A DNA stretch of 64,000 nucleotides from Oxyruncus cristatus (taxonomy: Eukaryota; Chordata; Aves; Passeriformes; Cotingidae). Position numbers and translations under genes: made by a program. The stretch spans positions 310,001 to 374,000 of the forward strand of contig VXAY01004974.1 of the NCBI GenBank assembly GCA_013399855.1, written 5' to 3'. The notes under the pieces are model-generated. The model worked only from the letters and a program-made list of their open reading frames with translations. It was not told where the DNA came from and made no database searches. Of this stretch, positions 49,001 through 62,145 are shown piece by piece (the first letter of the stretch is position 1; each line of letters begins with the position of its first letter).

Positions 49001-52000
49001 CAATGAAACCTATATGGTATTAGAAATATTACTGCCTAACTGAACTACTCTGTGCAACTTTAAAACCTGTTTCTAGCAAAATAATAATAGTTTTCTTACC
49101 CTTGCTTATACTGTACACTTGTTTGGTTCAGGAAAGCATAAAAACCCTGAACCTTGGCCAGAAAATGTTCCTATTGTTTTTTTTTCTGAAGTGAAGAGTT
49201 GGCAGAGAACAGGTTTTTTATTTTAACTCAAACTTCACTACTCTGCAAGAAAATGAAATCTAGTTCTCTTTTCAAATAATATTCTAGAATGAGAAAATAT
49301 AAACAGTAGAGACTTAGGTGTTTGTAGTGAAGTCCTGTATCTTGTCTTTTGCTCATTTGTCCTTGGCTATTTTTCTACTAGCAATGCATTATTTTGTTAT
49401 CTGCTCTCATAGATCTCTTACTCACAAGTCCCTCTGTTTTTAGGGTCAATAGAGCTGAAATCCAGAACTTCATCTTTTGTGTCAATCCCTCAAATTTGGC
49501 TGAGGCATTTCTTCCATTACTGGGAAGAAAGCAGTTGAAGTAGTCCTACAGGCTGGTTCGTTCTCCAGGAGGGTAACATCTTTTACGACCAGTAGGTATT
49601 TTTAGAAGTAAGACAGAATGTTCCTTCAATAAAGCTTGCAGATTTTTTTCCAGTAGAAGTATGCCTGTTGATGGAACAAAAATGTTCCATAGGAATGTTC
49701 ATTCTGTCATAGCTATCAACAGAAAATCAGCAGGGAGGTGAGCTTTTATTTTCTTGCCAGGTTTTGTACCAATCAACCAGCTTGTCAACAGCTGTGTGAC
49801 CTCTTTTCTAAGTCCTCTAGGCTCTTGACCTGGCAAGCTCTCAAGCTGCTCAGTATTCCAGTTCATCACTTGATGGGCAGCCAGCTCTTTGGCTGCTTGT
49901 AGGGATCACAGAATTCCTTGCTGCTGGCTCACCTAAACTTCCAAGTCTCTTGCTAACTGGTTTTCTTCCCTTCTTCTATTTAGCTCCTCAAATGCCATTT
50001 CCACAGACTACCTCGTTCCTCATCTCCTTGGGTTTTGAGGTGTGGTTACTGTGACTGCCCTATTGTCCTTCTAGCTGGCTCCCTGGTGGACAAGCATCAC
50101 AAATCCAGCTGGTTTACTGGCCAAAGTTTCTGGTTGTCTGTTTAGCTGCTGTATGGATTCTCTGTAAGGCTTGCCATTGCAGGCAGCTGGTTTCTGCTGA
50201 TGGTCAACTCAGAAGTGTTGTCTGGGCTTTGTTTTTTTTTAATTTTCCTATCACAAAACCAGGTGCACTGTTGTTTTCAGTTGGTTTTGGTTCAGGGTTT
50301 GTTGTTTCTTTTTTTTTTTTTTTAGATTTTATATAACTAATAAATGTGATAATTCTTTAAATACCTACTTGCCCAGTCTTCACTGAAAAAAAAATCCTAG
50401 GACTTTGGCTGCCTGTGCTCTTCAGGGAGCAGGAAGTTTTTTAAGGAATGCTTTAAATTTAAAAAATTGAAAAAAAATTTGCTAGCTGGTGTAATTTGTC
50501 CTCTTATTAAAATGTCCTTCTCCTATGGATTCCTAGAAGGACTCCCATGAATCAGGGAAGGTGACTAACTTTTCAGGGATAACACACTATATACCAATTA
50601 AAACATGTTTATCTCAAAAAAGTACCCTTCTGTCATTTATAAGTTTTATCAATACATGTGCTAAAAGTAAAGGCAATGTGAAATACTGCAAAATTATATT
50701 TCAGATTATGGATTTTCACTTAAAATATCTTACAACTAAAATGTCATCTGGCAACAGTGTAGCAGTTACCTCACTATGTCTGGCCTGTGGAGGAAGGTGC
50801 AAAACTATTAATTAGGAACATCATAAAACTCATTTAGGACATCGCTATTTAGAAAGTGTTGATTTTTAATTTCCCTGTTTTCTATTCTTGAGCTCCTTTC
50901 TGGTATGGGTGCTTTTTTTTACTCTATTTCTCCCTTTTCTGTATATTTTGCTTGCTTTCACTTTTCTTATGCCACTTGTCCAGTATGGCAAACTTGAACA
51001 TCCTGTGCACAAGTCACCCACCAAATTCAAGACTGTAATAAAGTTTCTGATCAGATAATTTAAATGGGTAGGCTTTCTTTAAAAACAAACAAACAAACAA
51101 AAAACCAGTCCAACCCCCAAACCCTACCATACTTTTCCAGTTACTTGGTTTCAACACCCTACTCTCTGAAATTAATACCACCGATAATCTCGTAACAGCT
51201 GCTCCATCCTTGCTGCATGGAGTAGTAGGTGATGCTCTGCTCTGGCCATAGCTGGGCATTCCAATGACCTCTGCTGCTGCCAAACTGTACTTTATTCTTT
51301 TCACAATCTGAAGTTTCAGTAAACCGATTAAAGTGGAAACACATGAAAAATTATATGAAAAAAGGTAACATAACGTGGTTGGTAAAGATCTTAAAGAGCA
51401 GGTAATTCGCTTTTCTCAAATGCTCTCAGCAGTTGGAAAAACAAGATAATATTCTTTTGTAGTTGGTTAGAAGAGATAAAAGACATGCTGGTGATACTTA
51501 ATACTACTGCAGTATTCATGATAATTATGATGGTGAGACTTTATCCACTGAAGTAATAAAATGTCTGCAACCAATCTTCTGTCAATACTTCAGTGTTTCA
51601 GAGCATTAACCCCCTCCTTTAGTGCGAGGTGGAATAGTAAGAGAGCATCAGGAATGGACCTCCTGAGCTAGCTCCCTTTCTGTCTGTTTCTCACTGAGCG
51701 GAAATGTTTTGCTCACACTGCTGCTCCAGATACGTGGTCTTCCCAAAAAAAGGAATACTGAACACAGCAGAGGAAATTTACACCGGAAGATACATTTCTG
51801 TGTAGCTAAGAGGATGCAGTTCAAGGTGGTGAGAGAGAAGCCCTTTGCACAGTTGTTTGGAGTGTTTATTTAAACAAGATACATATCTTCAGAAAGTGAT
51901 CACTCTTCTAAGCCAATAATCACCCACAGCTTCAGGACCTGATTCACATTCTCGCTCCTTTTTCAGTGCTTTGAGCTATTCAATGTGTTCCACTTTGGCA

Positions 52001-55000
52001 CATTAGAAGATGATAAAAACCATTACAAATCTCATAACTGTGTTTGAAGCTTGGACAAGTATTGTGCACTCTTGGTATTTAAAAGCTATTTCCTGTAGGC
52101 AGGCAGGCCAAAGGAAGGTATCCAGAGGATATTGCAGAGGTTTAAATTTGTCTCTTTGGCTAAGAAAAAAAACAAAGTCAAGCCAAAGCAACATTTGTGT
52201 AGCTTGTAATTAATGTGAAAGCTTGGTGCTGTGTCACCAGAAACTCTCAGCCTGTTCTTTGGCATCATTTAGGTTGGAAAAAGGTAAAAACAAAGCTGTG
52301 CAAGTTGCTAGAAGTAATTTATAAAACCAAACCAATTAGATAGGCTTGGCTAAAAGTTCTGTATCTGACTGAGAATAGAGACTAGTTTTTCTGAAAGGAG
52401 TACTAGAAGTAGTAGTTTTTTGGAGTATCTCTGTGAACTGTGACACTTATAGCAAGCTTTATTTTCTAGGACACAGTTGAAAGTTATATACTTTTATATA
52501 TACAATACAGGAAGAGAGAAGAAGATGGTATTTGCAAATAGCAAGAAGGGAACTGGTTCCTGCTTCTAGAAAAAGAAGGAATCTTATGCATTTATCAAAC
52601 AGAAACGGAAGTTCTCCTCGACCTAGTGGTCTTTGCTAATTTTGCTAGTAGTAGCTATGATTGTGCAAATATTCACTGTTCATGAAGTTTTTTATTTATT
52701 AATAAATCAACAGATTTTTATGGCATAAGGCAAGTATTATTACATACTATACCTAGCAGCAGAGTGACAAACCCTGAAAAAAAAGCTTTATCTAATGAAA
52801 CTATAACACTTGATCTGGCTATTAATACTGTCAATGCTTTACCCAGTTGCTCTGTGTTTTGGCTCCCTACAGATCCGTGCTGAGTTCCAATATTCAAGCT
52901 GTTTCTAGGCCTGACTGTAGCACTCTGAAAAAATTAACATCTTCACCAGCACAACCTTGTCCATGACCATTTGTAAAGCCAAAGAAAGTGTCAGGCAATG
53001 TGGGAGGACTTAGAAATACATTAAAGCATGAAAAAGAATTTTAAAGGATCTGGATATCGATTTGATAACATGGATCTATTTGAGGAGGAATTAACCCAGA
53101 CTTTATTATTTCGGAGTTCAGTTCAAAAATCAAACTTGTCATTTAGTTCTTCTACTTCAAAATTTCTCCTCTGAACCCTTTGGGAGGTATTATATACAAT
53201 GCTATATAATATTAGCTAAGAGACTTTTAGAATTGGTTACAACATGTTTGCATAGCAATTTGAATGCCTGCCAATGTTAGTGTTTTCACATAAGTGTTTC
53301 TTCCTTTCCACACCCTTTAAACATCCGTAAAGTAGTTCCGAGAAAAGAAACGAGTGTGAAGATAATACAGTATGTTTGGCATTTCTGATAAAGAAAGGCC
53401 TGATTTATGTACCTTCTGCACACCACTCATGTTCACAATTCACAGTCTTAAACCCCTTTTTTCCTTGCGTGTGCAATTGCTTTCTTCCTCATAAACAAAG
53501 AGGGGTTCATGAAGGCAGGTGGAATTGGCTTACATGACTTAAATGGTGTTCTATCATGACAAGCAGGGAGCACATTTATTTTCCTTGAAAGTTCCTGGTA
53601 TGATGATTGCAGAAATAACTGGCTTTTGTTAATCCACACACAAATAAGTACCTAAGCACAGAGGAGATACACTAACCATCTCTAGAGACAGACAATGCTC
53701 TCCATTTTTCCAGAGGAGGCAGGGTTTGCATGTTGTTACTGGTTCTTGGAAGTAGTAAGAGGCTGGAACTGAGATTCCCCCATCCTGCAGTTAGTGGAAT
53801 TAATCAAAAGAGCAGTGAGGCTTGGGTGACGTCCCAGAAAGGTCTTTGGAGTTCTAAGTAAAAGTTTGATGCTGCAGTTCTGCAGAAAATATTTCTGCAC
53901 AACTATATTGTTAGTGCCATGAGCAAATTTCTGAGCCTAACTTGGAGATATCGTAATGTATAAATTAATGCATTGGCATTTTAGAGCTAATTTTCTCAGG
54001 ATTTATTTCAATGTGTAATTGATGCAGCCAATACATAGGAAGCTTTTAGCCTCTCCAAAGAAAGATTAATTCTTACCTGCCTATTGGCATTTGTTTTTAG
54101 TTAAATTTAGACTAAAGACTTAAAAAAAAAAAAGACAATTCACCCTTTTTAATTAAACGATCTACATGGATTCACTCAAGATCTGAGGCCATTCCTGAAA
54201 GGGGACATATTCTTTGCTATTTTAACACTATATATTGAAATGAAGCTGTTTGTGTGATGGATGTGCTGCTTGTTGTAAAATTGTCATTAACCTTAACCAC
54301 CATTAAACCAGTCAAAAAACAAGACTATGCAGCACTTGAGCATGCAATTTATATTTACTAATATTTATTTAACTAGGAAAACCCTCCCGCTCTCAGCTTC
54401 TTTTACTGAAGACATTTGTGGCCAAGGGAGCACTTACACCATCCTGTAACTTCTGTCTCTCTTATGTAGTGCCTAAAAGAACAGCAATAGAAATATACTT
54501 GCAGGTTGTCTATTTATAATGTGTAGTTATTAGAAAATAGAGGTTGTCACAGTTGAGAAATGTTGAGAATGCTGAAATAGATGCTAAATATGTTTGGAGC
54601 AGTGGAACGTGGTAACTTTGCAGGACAGTGACTCACCTTAAAAAAGGTCGTTCTTGAGAGACTATAACAACTCTAAGGAGCTTGTATGAGCTTTTGTGTA
54701 GAGAATCTGTGCACTAAACAGGGAGCAAGTAGACCTTGTCCCAGCTGACCATTGTGGTCTACTCTGCCAGTAATATATATACTGAAGAAAAGTCATTGAT
54801 TGGAGCCTTCTGCAGCATTCCCTGACACATCCAGCTCTACATTCTCTATTGCAACCATATATTGATAACATGCATATAAAATTCTTTTGTATGTGCTTTG
54901 CAACAAAAAAGTATTATGGATCCACCGAGGCTCAGAAGTATTCTCTTGGAACTTCCATTTAACAGTAAAACTCCATACTGCAGGAAAACCTTCCTACCCA

Positions 55001-57340
55001 TGATTTTAGATTAATTCAAGATAACATACATAGCATTTTTAATATTGTTTCACTGTGGAATTGCTTATTTCATAACTGAATTAAATAAAAATAGAAATAA
55101 TATTTTCCAGAAGAAATATTCACCGTTCTAGAAAAGATAGGTTATAATAACGCGTTAGTATATATCCACAACCTCAGAGGCAGAACCGAGGTTGAAAATT
55201 TATCATTAACAGGAATAAGTATCACTGGATTGTCAGGTATGGTTTACTATTCAGTATGTTGCATCACTCCTTACTACTTTGAAAAAATGGCTTTTAGTAT
55301 TAACTTCAAGCTGTCTAGTTCAGTAGGTTTGCCAGACCTTAAGTTTGTAGATAATTTATCTTTTTAATTAAGGTATTATGTAAATTGTATATGGTTTTAT
55401 CTGGAAATTACTCCTTATCCTTAAAAGATAATAGTAAATGAAAAACGCCTGTTAGTAATGTGTGAACTCCCAAGGGCAGGAATTCAATGACTGCAGATGC
55501 ATATTCGAATCATGTTGAAGAAACAAAACTGTAGTTTGGTTTAGTTTAATATCTGCACTAGAAATTTCAAAAATTTCCCATTCAGAAAAAAAAACAGAAG
55601 TGAGCTGAAAAAAAGGCCGGAAAACACCTTTATTTGTAATACTTCCATAGTTTGATGAAAACATTGTCCATTAAACATTCTTCTCTCTTCCTAGGTCTTA
55701 CTCCCATTTAAAGATTTGACTTCACCTATGTGTGAATAAAAACATCTTTATGGCAACAGGTGGAAAATCAACAACTGGAAATTATTTTGAGCAACTTCCT
55801 ATGCACTCCTATGCATGGAGAACATCTGAGCATCTGTTGCAAAATTGTGGTTCAGTTTTTATTTTCTTATATTTCCTCAGCAGAGGCAAGATGATAAGGA
55901 TGGTACTGGTTTGTATTTAAACCAGAGAAAGCCTGTCCCAGTGCTAGGAATGAAGAATGTACTGTGGGGACTGTCACGGGCCAAACAGTGGCACAGGCCA
56001 CGTTACCCAGACTGAATTCTCCTGTGACGTGCTCTGTGCCAGTGAATCCTTTTACCCAGGTCTGGTACTGGTGCTTTATTTGTGTGCCCAGATACCAAAT
56101 AAACTCAATCTGCTGGGATTTAAGACATTTGTCGTCCTATTTAGATTATGAGATGGCAGTGTTTACATTCAAATATCATGATGGTGATGTAACACATAAT
56201 AGATGTTTTGTGTAAGTAAAAATGCACTGAAGTTGAAAAAATTTCTATTATTTTATTGGGAGCATCTCATTTAATGTGTTGCTTTGATACATGCTTCTTT
56301 TGATATTTCGGACTTCTGAACTTTTTCATCAAAGCAGATGGAGTTTATACTCAACTTACATTCAGAAATAATTCAGTTTTGTTTGTGTTTTCTGGGCCAT
56401 TTACAAAGTAAGCAGAGTAATCAGCAAAATTATTTACAAAGCCAGTTGTTTGTCCTAACTCAGGTCAAAACACTGAAATTTTGTCCTGCGTGCATTCTCT
56501 GAAATCCAAATGAATTATTATCAGTCTTCCTTTGCTTTTGATCCTGTTGTAGGATGATGTGTTTTCCTAATGATGCAGAATCTCTCATTAAGTTCAGGAA
56601 ACAGGATATAAGGATAAGTCAATTGACTCAATTTATGGGCATAATAAAGCAGGCCCTGTTACCTTCAGCAATCAAGGCAAGAAAAAACACAAAGTTGCTA
56701 AGTTATTATGACAAATAACTTAGTATTTACCTGCAAATATAAAGTTAATACATTGTGGTTTTGAAGCAGAATTCAAGGCATTAAAATCTGAAAATAGTAG
56801 TCAGAGTCTATTGTTTAATGTTTCATCTCAGAATATTTCAGATTTTATTCAAAGCCAGAAATATCTGTTACTAAAGCCAGATTTTTTTTAAGTATTTCCT
56901 AATGTCTGCTCTACATCTTTCAGCCTTTCTGAGTCAGTGTTAACAGCTGGGGCATTTTTTTTTTCTTACTTGCAATATAATTAAAAACAAATTTAGCAGG
57001 AGAATAGAAGTTTTGTCTGTTGGAGGCTTGTTAGTTCTTAGGAAGGTGACTGGCAACGTGCACAGCTGTTCCTGACAATTATAAAGTTTAAACAGTGAAA
57101 CAAGGGAAAGAGGCTGAATTTACCAAATATGGTTTCTTTTGCATGTCAGTGGAAACAAGTAATTGGACAGGCTGGAGTTCTTCATGCAGCATGCTCAAAT
57201 CAAACATCTTTACACGTAACTTTATTACAGAAATTACAGATGAAACTTAATAGCTTCCCAGAGAAAGCGGTGCAATAGATGCTTCCAAACTGCATGGAAA
57301 ACAGTAGCAGGAAAAGAAAACAATTGCAATTGGAACCTGT
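46005..57340. other. AT-rich non-coding region
   Basis: No supported gene in 11 kb. It contains nested inverted repeats near 49665-49722, a C/T-rich block at about 49740-50250, T-runs near 50235 and 50310-50323, a CAAA tetranucleotide repeat at 51083-51107, an A-run near 54122, a GC-richer patch with an AATAAA word near 55960-56150 and a 10-bp-stem hairpin at 56698-56723. Confidence 0.6.
51083..51107 (+). repeat. (CAAA)n microsatellite
   Basis: Several perfect AAAC units are followed by an A/C-rich stretch up to about 51122. It is ordinary simple-sequence DNA. Confidence 0.8.
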
Positions 57341-57800
57341 TGGAGCAACTACAGAGGAGGGCCATGAAGATGATCCGAGGGCTGGAGCACCTCTCCTATG
57401 ACAACAGCCTGAGAGAGCTGGGGTTGTGCAGCCTGGAGAAGAGGTGACTCCGGGAAAACCTTAGAGTGCCTTCCAGTGCCTAAGTGGGGCCTACAATAAA
57501 GCTGGAGAGGGAATTTTCACAAGGGCATGGAGGGACAGGACAAGAGGCAGTGGCTGTAAACTGCAAGAGTGTAGTTTTAAATCAAATATTAGGAAGAAAT
57601 TCTTTACTGTGAGGGTAGTGGGACACCAGAATAGGTTGTCTGGGGAAGCTGTGGATGCCTCATCCCTGGAAGTGTTCATGGCCAGGCTGGATGGGGCCCT
57701 GAGCTACCTGGTCTAGTGGAAGGTGTCCCTACCCACGGCCAGGTTTTTGGAACTAGATGATCTTTAAGGTCCCTTCCAACCCAAACCCTTCTGTGATTCT
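57341..57800 (+). mobile_element. CR1 LINE 3' fragment
   Basis: This is a 460-bp CR1 3' end in plus orientation. It opens with the GAGGGCCATGAAGATGATC and GAGGGCTGGAGCACCTC words, contains the GTGAGGGTAGTGGGACACC and GAAGCTGTGGATGCC blocks and ends with TTCCAACCCAAACC then CTTCTGTGATTCT, a well-kept CR1 tail. Its 3' end is closer to the CR1 consensus than the other two copies, which suggests a different and perhaps younger subfamily. It is 5'-truncated and non-coding. Confidence 0.95.
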
Positions 57801-60800
57801 TTTTAAGCTCGAGTTTTTCACCTTAACAGGAAAAGAAGTACTTTAACTTTCAACTGGAATATAGTCCTCTGAAAACTGGCAGAGAGATGTTGCTTATTTA
57901 CGCAATGCCTTGAATTCCATCTACCTATATCCAACTCAGTTCAAAATTATGAAAAGATGTCCTGTGCTTGTGCATTAATTAAGTCTGTCACGGTAAAAAT
58001 ATTGCAAAAGGAGAAAAGTGAGACAATACTGAAGGAAATATATGAAGCAAGTTGTCAGTCATTGGTACTATTTCCAAATACTGAACTGTGGTGCTCAGGA
58101 ACAAGTGTATATTGAGACGTTATGACTCTGTACAAGTTGTTATTCTGGGGAATATTTAACTCAGGGCTTTGACCACCTGTAACACTTCCTGTAAGGAAAG
58201 ATGAATTCATCTGGGTGTCTTAAGTCCAAAGTCAGTTCCAACAATACTACTTCAGTTGTATTATTTTCGACTTGTTCAAAACATCTTCTGTGGTGTCACA
58301 TAGGAAGCAAACATTGTGAGGAAAATTATGTGAGTAACCTTTACATATCATTTTTATGTTTGTTTGCAAAGTGGTTTTGAATCTTAAGGACTTGTAAGTG
58401 CTAAGTGCAAGGCATCATGAATATATTATATGACTGTATGTTCATTAAAAATTAAGAAAATAATTATTTCCAGTGCCAGAACTTATTCCTACGTTCAGTC
58501 ACTTAACAGGCAAAATTAAAATGAAGTATGAACAACACCTTTCCTATCCTGAGAAAAACACCACATTGCCAGAAATGCGGCAAAAGAAGTAGAGTCAAAA
58601 TTGAAAATATTTTCACTATTCTCTTTGTACAACTGCCATGAAAAATGATCTTGTAATCCCACTTACCGTGTCTCACCTTGCTTTTTCTCCCTTGATATCT
58701 GTGCCTAAACTTCCAAATAACTACTGCTTACTATAGTAGTCAAAATAAAATATAACAGCAGGCCCAGTGCAGACGCCGTGTAAAATAAATGTAATAATGA
58801 GATTCATGATTTTACTAACTTAGTGAAGGAGAATTTACTTTGGGAATAGGGACGCGTTTGCTGTCCATCATCACTAGTTCATTCATCAGCTAGACGTTGC
58901 TCTGGGCAGCTGCTATGCTATTTGCCTCTCCTGGATTGAGCTTGCTTTTTAGCCAGAAAGATTTGCATTTCTTTTGTTTGCTTCTTGTGCTTGCTGTGAG
59001 CAGTAAGGAAAAGGAGACTGCTGCTCTGTGAGGAATCTGAAATCGAGCACTTACAACACCTGAAGAGCCAGAAAGCGTTGTGTCTGTGCCCTAGGATTCA
59101 TAGTTGCTTGGGAGGAGCCCGGCCTTTTGATTCAGCTGATTGCTAATTTTTAATTTTGCAGGTGATAACTTCCAGTGGATGTAGTAGCTGAATCCGATTT
59201 TGCAAGAGCGTTTATGCTGTCTCTTTAAAAATCAGTTTGTTGCTCCTGTTAGACAACTTGAATAATTTTTGAATGCTGCTTGTGATCAAATAATATCCAG
59301 AGAGGGAAGATAAATTAATATTTTTGTCTTTGCTCATAACTAAGCTTTTTTGGGGATAGATATACCTATGTAACTCCCATTCTTCTACTTTATTGTTTCT
59401 CCCTCTCATTTCAAACCTAAATTGAAACATATTTTCTTTCTTCTGTAGTTTGATACTTAGCTCCATTACTTGGTTACTAAATATATTTAATAACAAACAC
59501 AGAGAGTAGTACTGAATGGCTTGTGAACAGGTATGTTTTACTGCTTTGTCCTTGTAGCTAAAGCTGAAAAAAAAGTTAAGAATAAGAATACATGTTTAGA
59601 TCTGATAATCTGATGTGCCTGCAAATTAAATACGGGAAGTTTCATGAATCTCATAAAAATTAATTAATCCTTTTTAGATTTAGATATCATGCCAACATAT
59701 TCCCTTTACTCTTCTAGGTTTTGAAAACAGCATAGAAAAATAAGCACAAACTGACTGTCTTTTCCCTGTTATAGGACAAGTTAGAATCAAAGCTAAAGGC
59801 CTAATTAAAAAAAAAAAAAAATTGAACCCCCCCCTAAACTGTCAGGAAGAATTTCAAGTTATTATAGTGAGCACCACTCCTTGGTGGTGTCAAAAATGTA
59901 GGCAAAACTTAGTTCTACTGTGGTACAGACTTCTATGAATGAAGGCTGGGATTTGAGGAGGCTGAGGATGTTAGAATGTTCAGTTGCTGGGGATCTGAAA
60001 GCAGACATTGGTCACTAGGACTTCAGAGGGAGAATTTTAGAAGGTTGTATATGGGGATGAAGACTCATGGAGTCAGTAGAGCCCTGGAGAATTTGGTGTC
60101 TGAGAAATAATAGCATTCAATTCAAGAAACCGTAGATCACCTCCATACACAGGATTTCTAGGAGACTATGAAGGTGAGCTTTGGTGGGGGGCTAAGTCAT
60201 GTACGAGCAAGGAGTTAGGGAAAAGGGACTGGAAATACTCAATAGGTTACAGGGTATCCATCTTTATTGTGTCTGTGATTGGTGGTTGGGCAGACACATG
60301 GTTCTGTTTGTCCTTTTCAGCTTTTCTGGGGACTGGTTTTTTTTTCCTTCCTTGCAGAAGCTGCTATTCAGCCTTTTGAGTCTTCTGGAAGGGGAAGGAA
60401 GGGAAAGAGGAAGAAGACAAGGTCCAAACCCGAAGAGTTCCCTGGGTGGTGAGGTTAAGACTAGAACTATGTCTGGGAAAGAATGGTGTAGGAATTGAGA
60501 AATGAACTTTACTCATTAGAACAGGGCTTTCTTCCCCTTTTGGAGAGTATCTGCTGGTACTGAGAGGCATAGTCAACAATTATCACTATGGCTTACACTC
60601 TCCTGGGCAGTAGTGGCTGGAGCAGTTTGCTGTGAAAGCAGAAGAGGTTAAGACAAGGTCTCTTGTGTCATTAGGCACAAAATAAGCAGTGTGTCACTGC
60701 AGTCTGTTCCTGCTTTGTTGAGTGAGTGTTCTGGTCATGTGTGAGCAACACAGGAAAGTTTGTAAGCCCTTCCTGTAGAGTGTATAGTTCTCATTTAAGC

Positions 60801-61960
60801 TAACATTTGGTATGTGGATTGATGATAAAACAATCAGAAATTAAAATGTATGTTGCAAATGTTGACTTGTAGGCATATGTATTTCTTTTAAAGTTGTGTA
60901 TAAGAAAAAGTCCCCTACAGCCACTTTGTGAATTAGTAAACAGAGATCCAAGCAGCGGCTGCAGCAGCTATAGGTGACTGCTGAGTAGCCAACATTTATG
61001 TTTCAGAAAGTCAGTGCACATTTGAAAAAGTTCACTGCACATTCATGTGTCACTGCATGTTTTTATGGCCCTGCTGTGCATGCAGAATTGTTTGTTTTCT
61101 TCAAATAGAAAATACTGTGAACCTGACCAGCACTACATAATAGCACAGACTCCTCTTCTAACATCTGGTTCCTTTCATACTGTAATAGACGAACAGCTAA
61201 ACATTCAGTGGCTTAATTTCTTTTTCTTTTTGTAAATCTGAGGCATTCAGATGCTTATCAGATCCTGACTGGCTTGCTGGTTTTACTTAGGCAAAATCAT
61301 TACTGACTTTGAAGCCCGTATCAGCTTTGTTTAGCTAATGAGCATTGACTTGAGAATTTGGCCCTGAATTCCTTTTGTAGATAAATCATCTGGAGCTCTC
61401 ACACGAGCAAACTGACTACTTATGTTTCCAGTATTTTTGGGGTTTCCTAGTATCACGATCATCACTGAAATAAATGACCTTTCTCACAATCCTTTAATTT
61501 CGAAGTGGGATTGGGAATTTAAAATAGAGTTTTATATAAAACACAGTTCTGGCAGGAAAGTGAAGTTCAACAACTTTATACCCAGTAACACTCCCACAGA
61601 AACAGATAGCGGTAGTATCAGACTTCAGTAGGAGCAAAACTGACAAAGAATACTAGGAAATAGGACTGTGTGACCAAATGTTTGAGGACTTACAGCTGCA
61701 AAACATTATATAACATGTGGGCAGCTACACAGGTGTTATAAAACTGCTGGTGTTGAGGGACTATTTGATTAGCTAATTGCCCTTATAAAGAGACAACCTA
61801 ATCTGTGTGAAACTCCCCCATCTGAAAACTCATTTTGTCATTCTATTTTCAAATTTTCTCTCCAAAGATTGCAGCTAAAAATAATTGGAAATTTAGAAGA
61901 AAAGAAAGAAAGAAAAAGAAAATCAAATTTGTCAATAAAAAAATCAACTTTTAAAATTCC
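57801..61960. other. AT-rich non-coding region
   Basis: No supported gene. A poly-A run followed by a short poly-C run lies near 59806-59835. A purine-rich patch (GGGGAAGGAAGGGAAAGAGG) lies near 60390. Open frames around 60199-60498 are compositional and carry no recognised domain. Confidence 0.6.
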
Positions 61961-62145
61961 TCCCTGGTGGTCTGGTATTATTAAATATTCTCCTTGATTT
62001 TTTTTTAATCTTGGTTTATTGGAGGGAGAAAAACAATTATCTGTAAACGTAATTTTTAATGCATGGTAATAAAAATAAATGGTACAGCTCTGCTGCTGCT
62101 CACCTAAATCTTCTTCCCTGGTGGTCTAGTGGTATTAAATAATCT
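61961..62145 (+). repeat. Paired tRNA-Glu 5'-end-like motifs
   Basis: Two copies of a motif, at 61961-61991 and 62115-62145, lie 154 bp apart. The second begins TCCCTGGTGGTCTAGTGGT, which from memory equals the first 19 bases of eukaryotic tRNA-Glu, including the A-box region. The first copy has the first 13 bases and lacks two bases within the A box. Both continue into an AT-rich tail (ATTAAATA then TCT) rather than into the tRNA anticodon arm, so neither is a tRNA gene. They may be remnants of a tRNA-derived retroposon or a local duplication of one fragment. Confidence 0.4.

Noticed and set aside
62115..62145. tRNA-Glu gene
   Set aside because: Only the first 19 bases match; the anticodon arm, T arm and acceptor 3' strand are missing.
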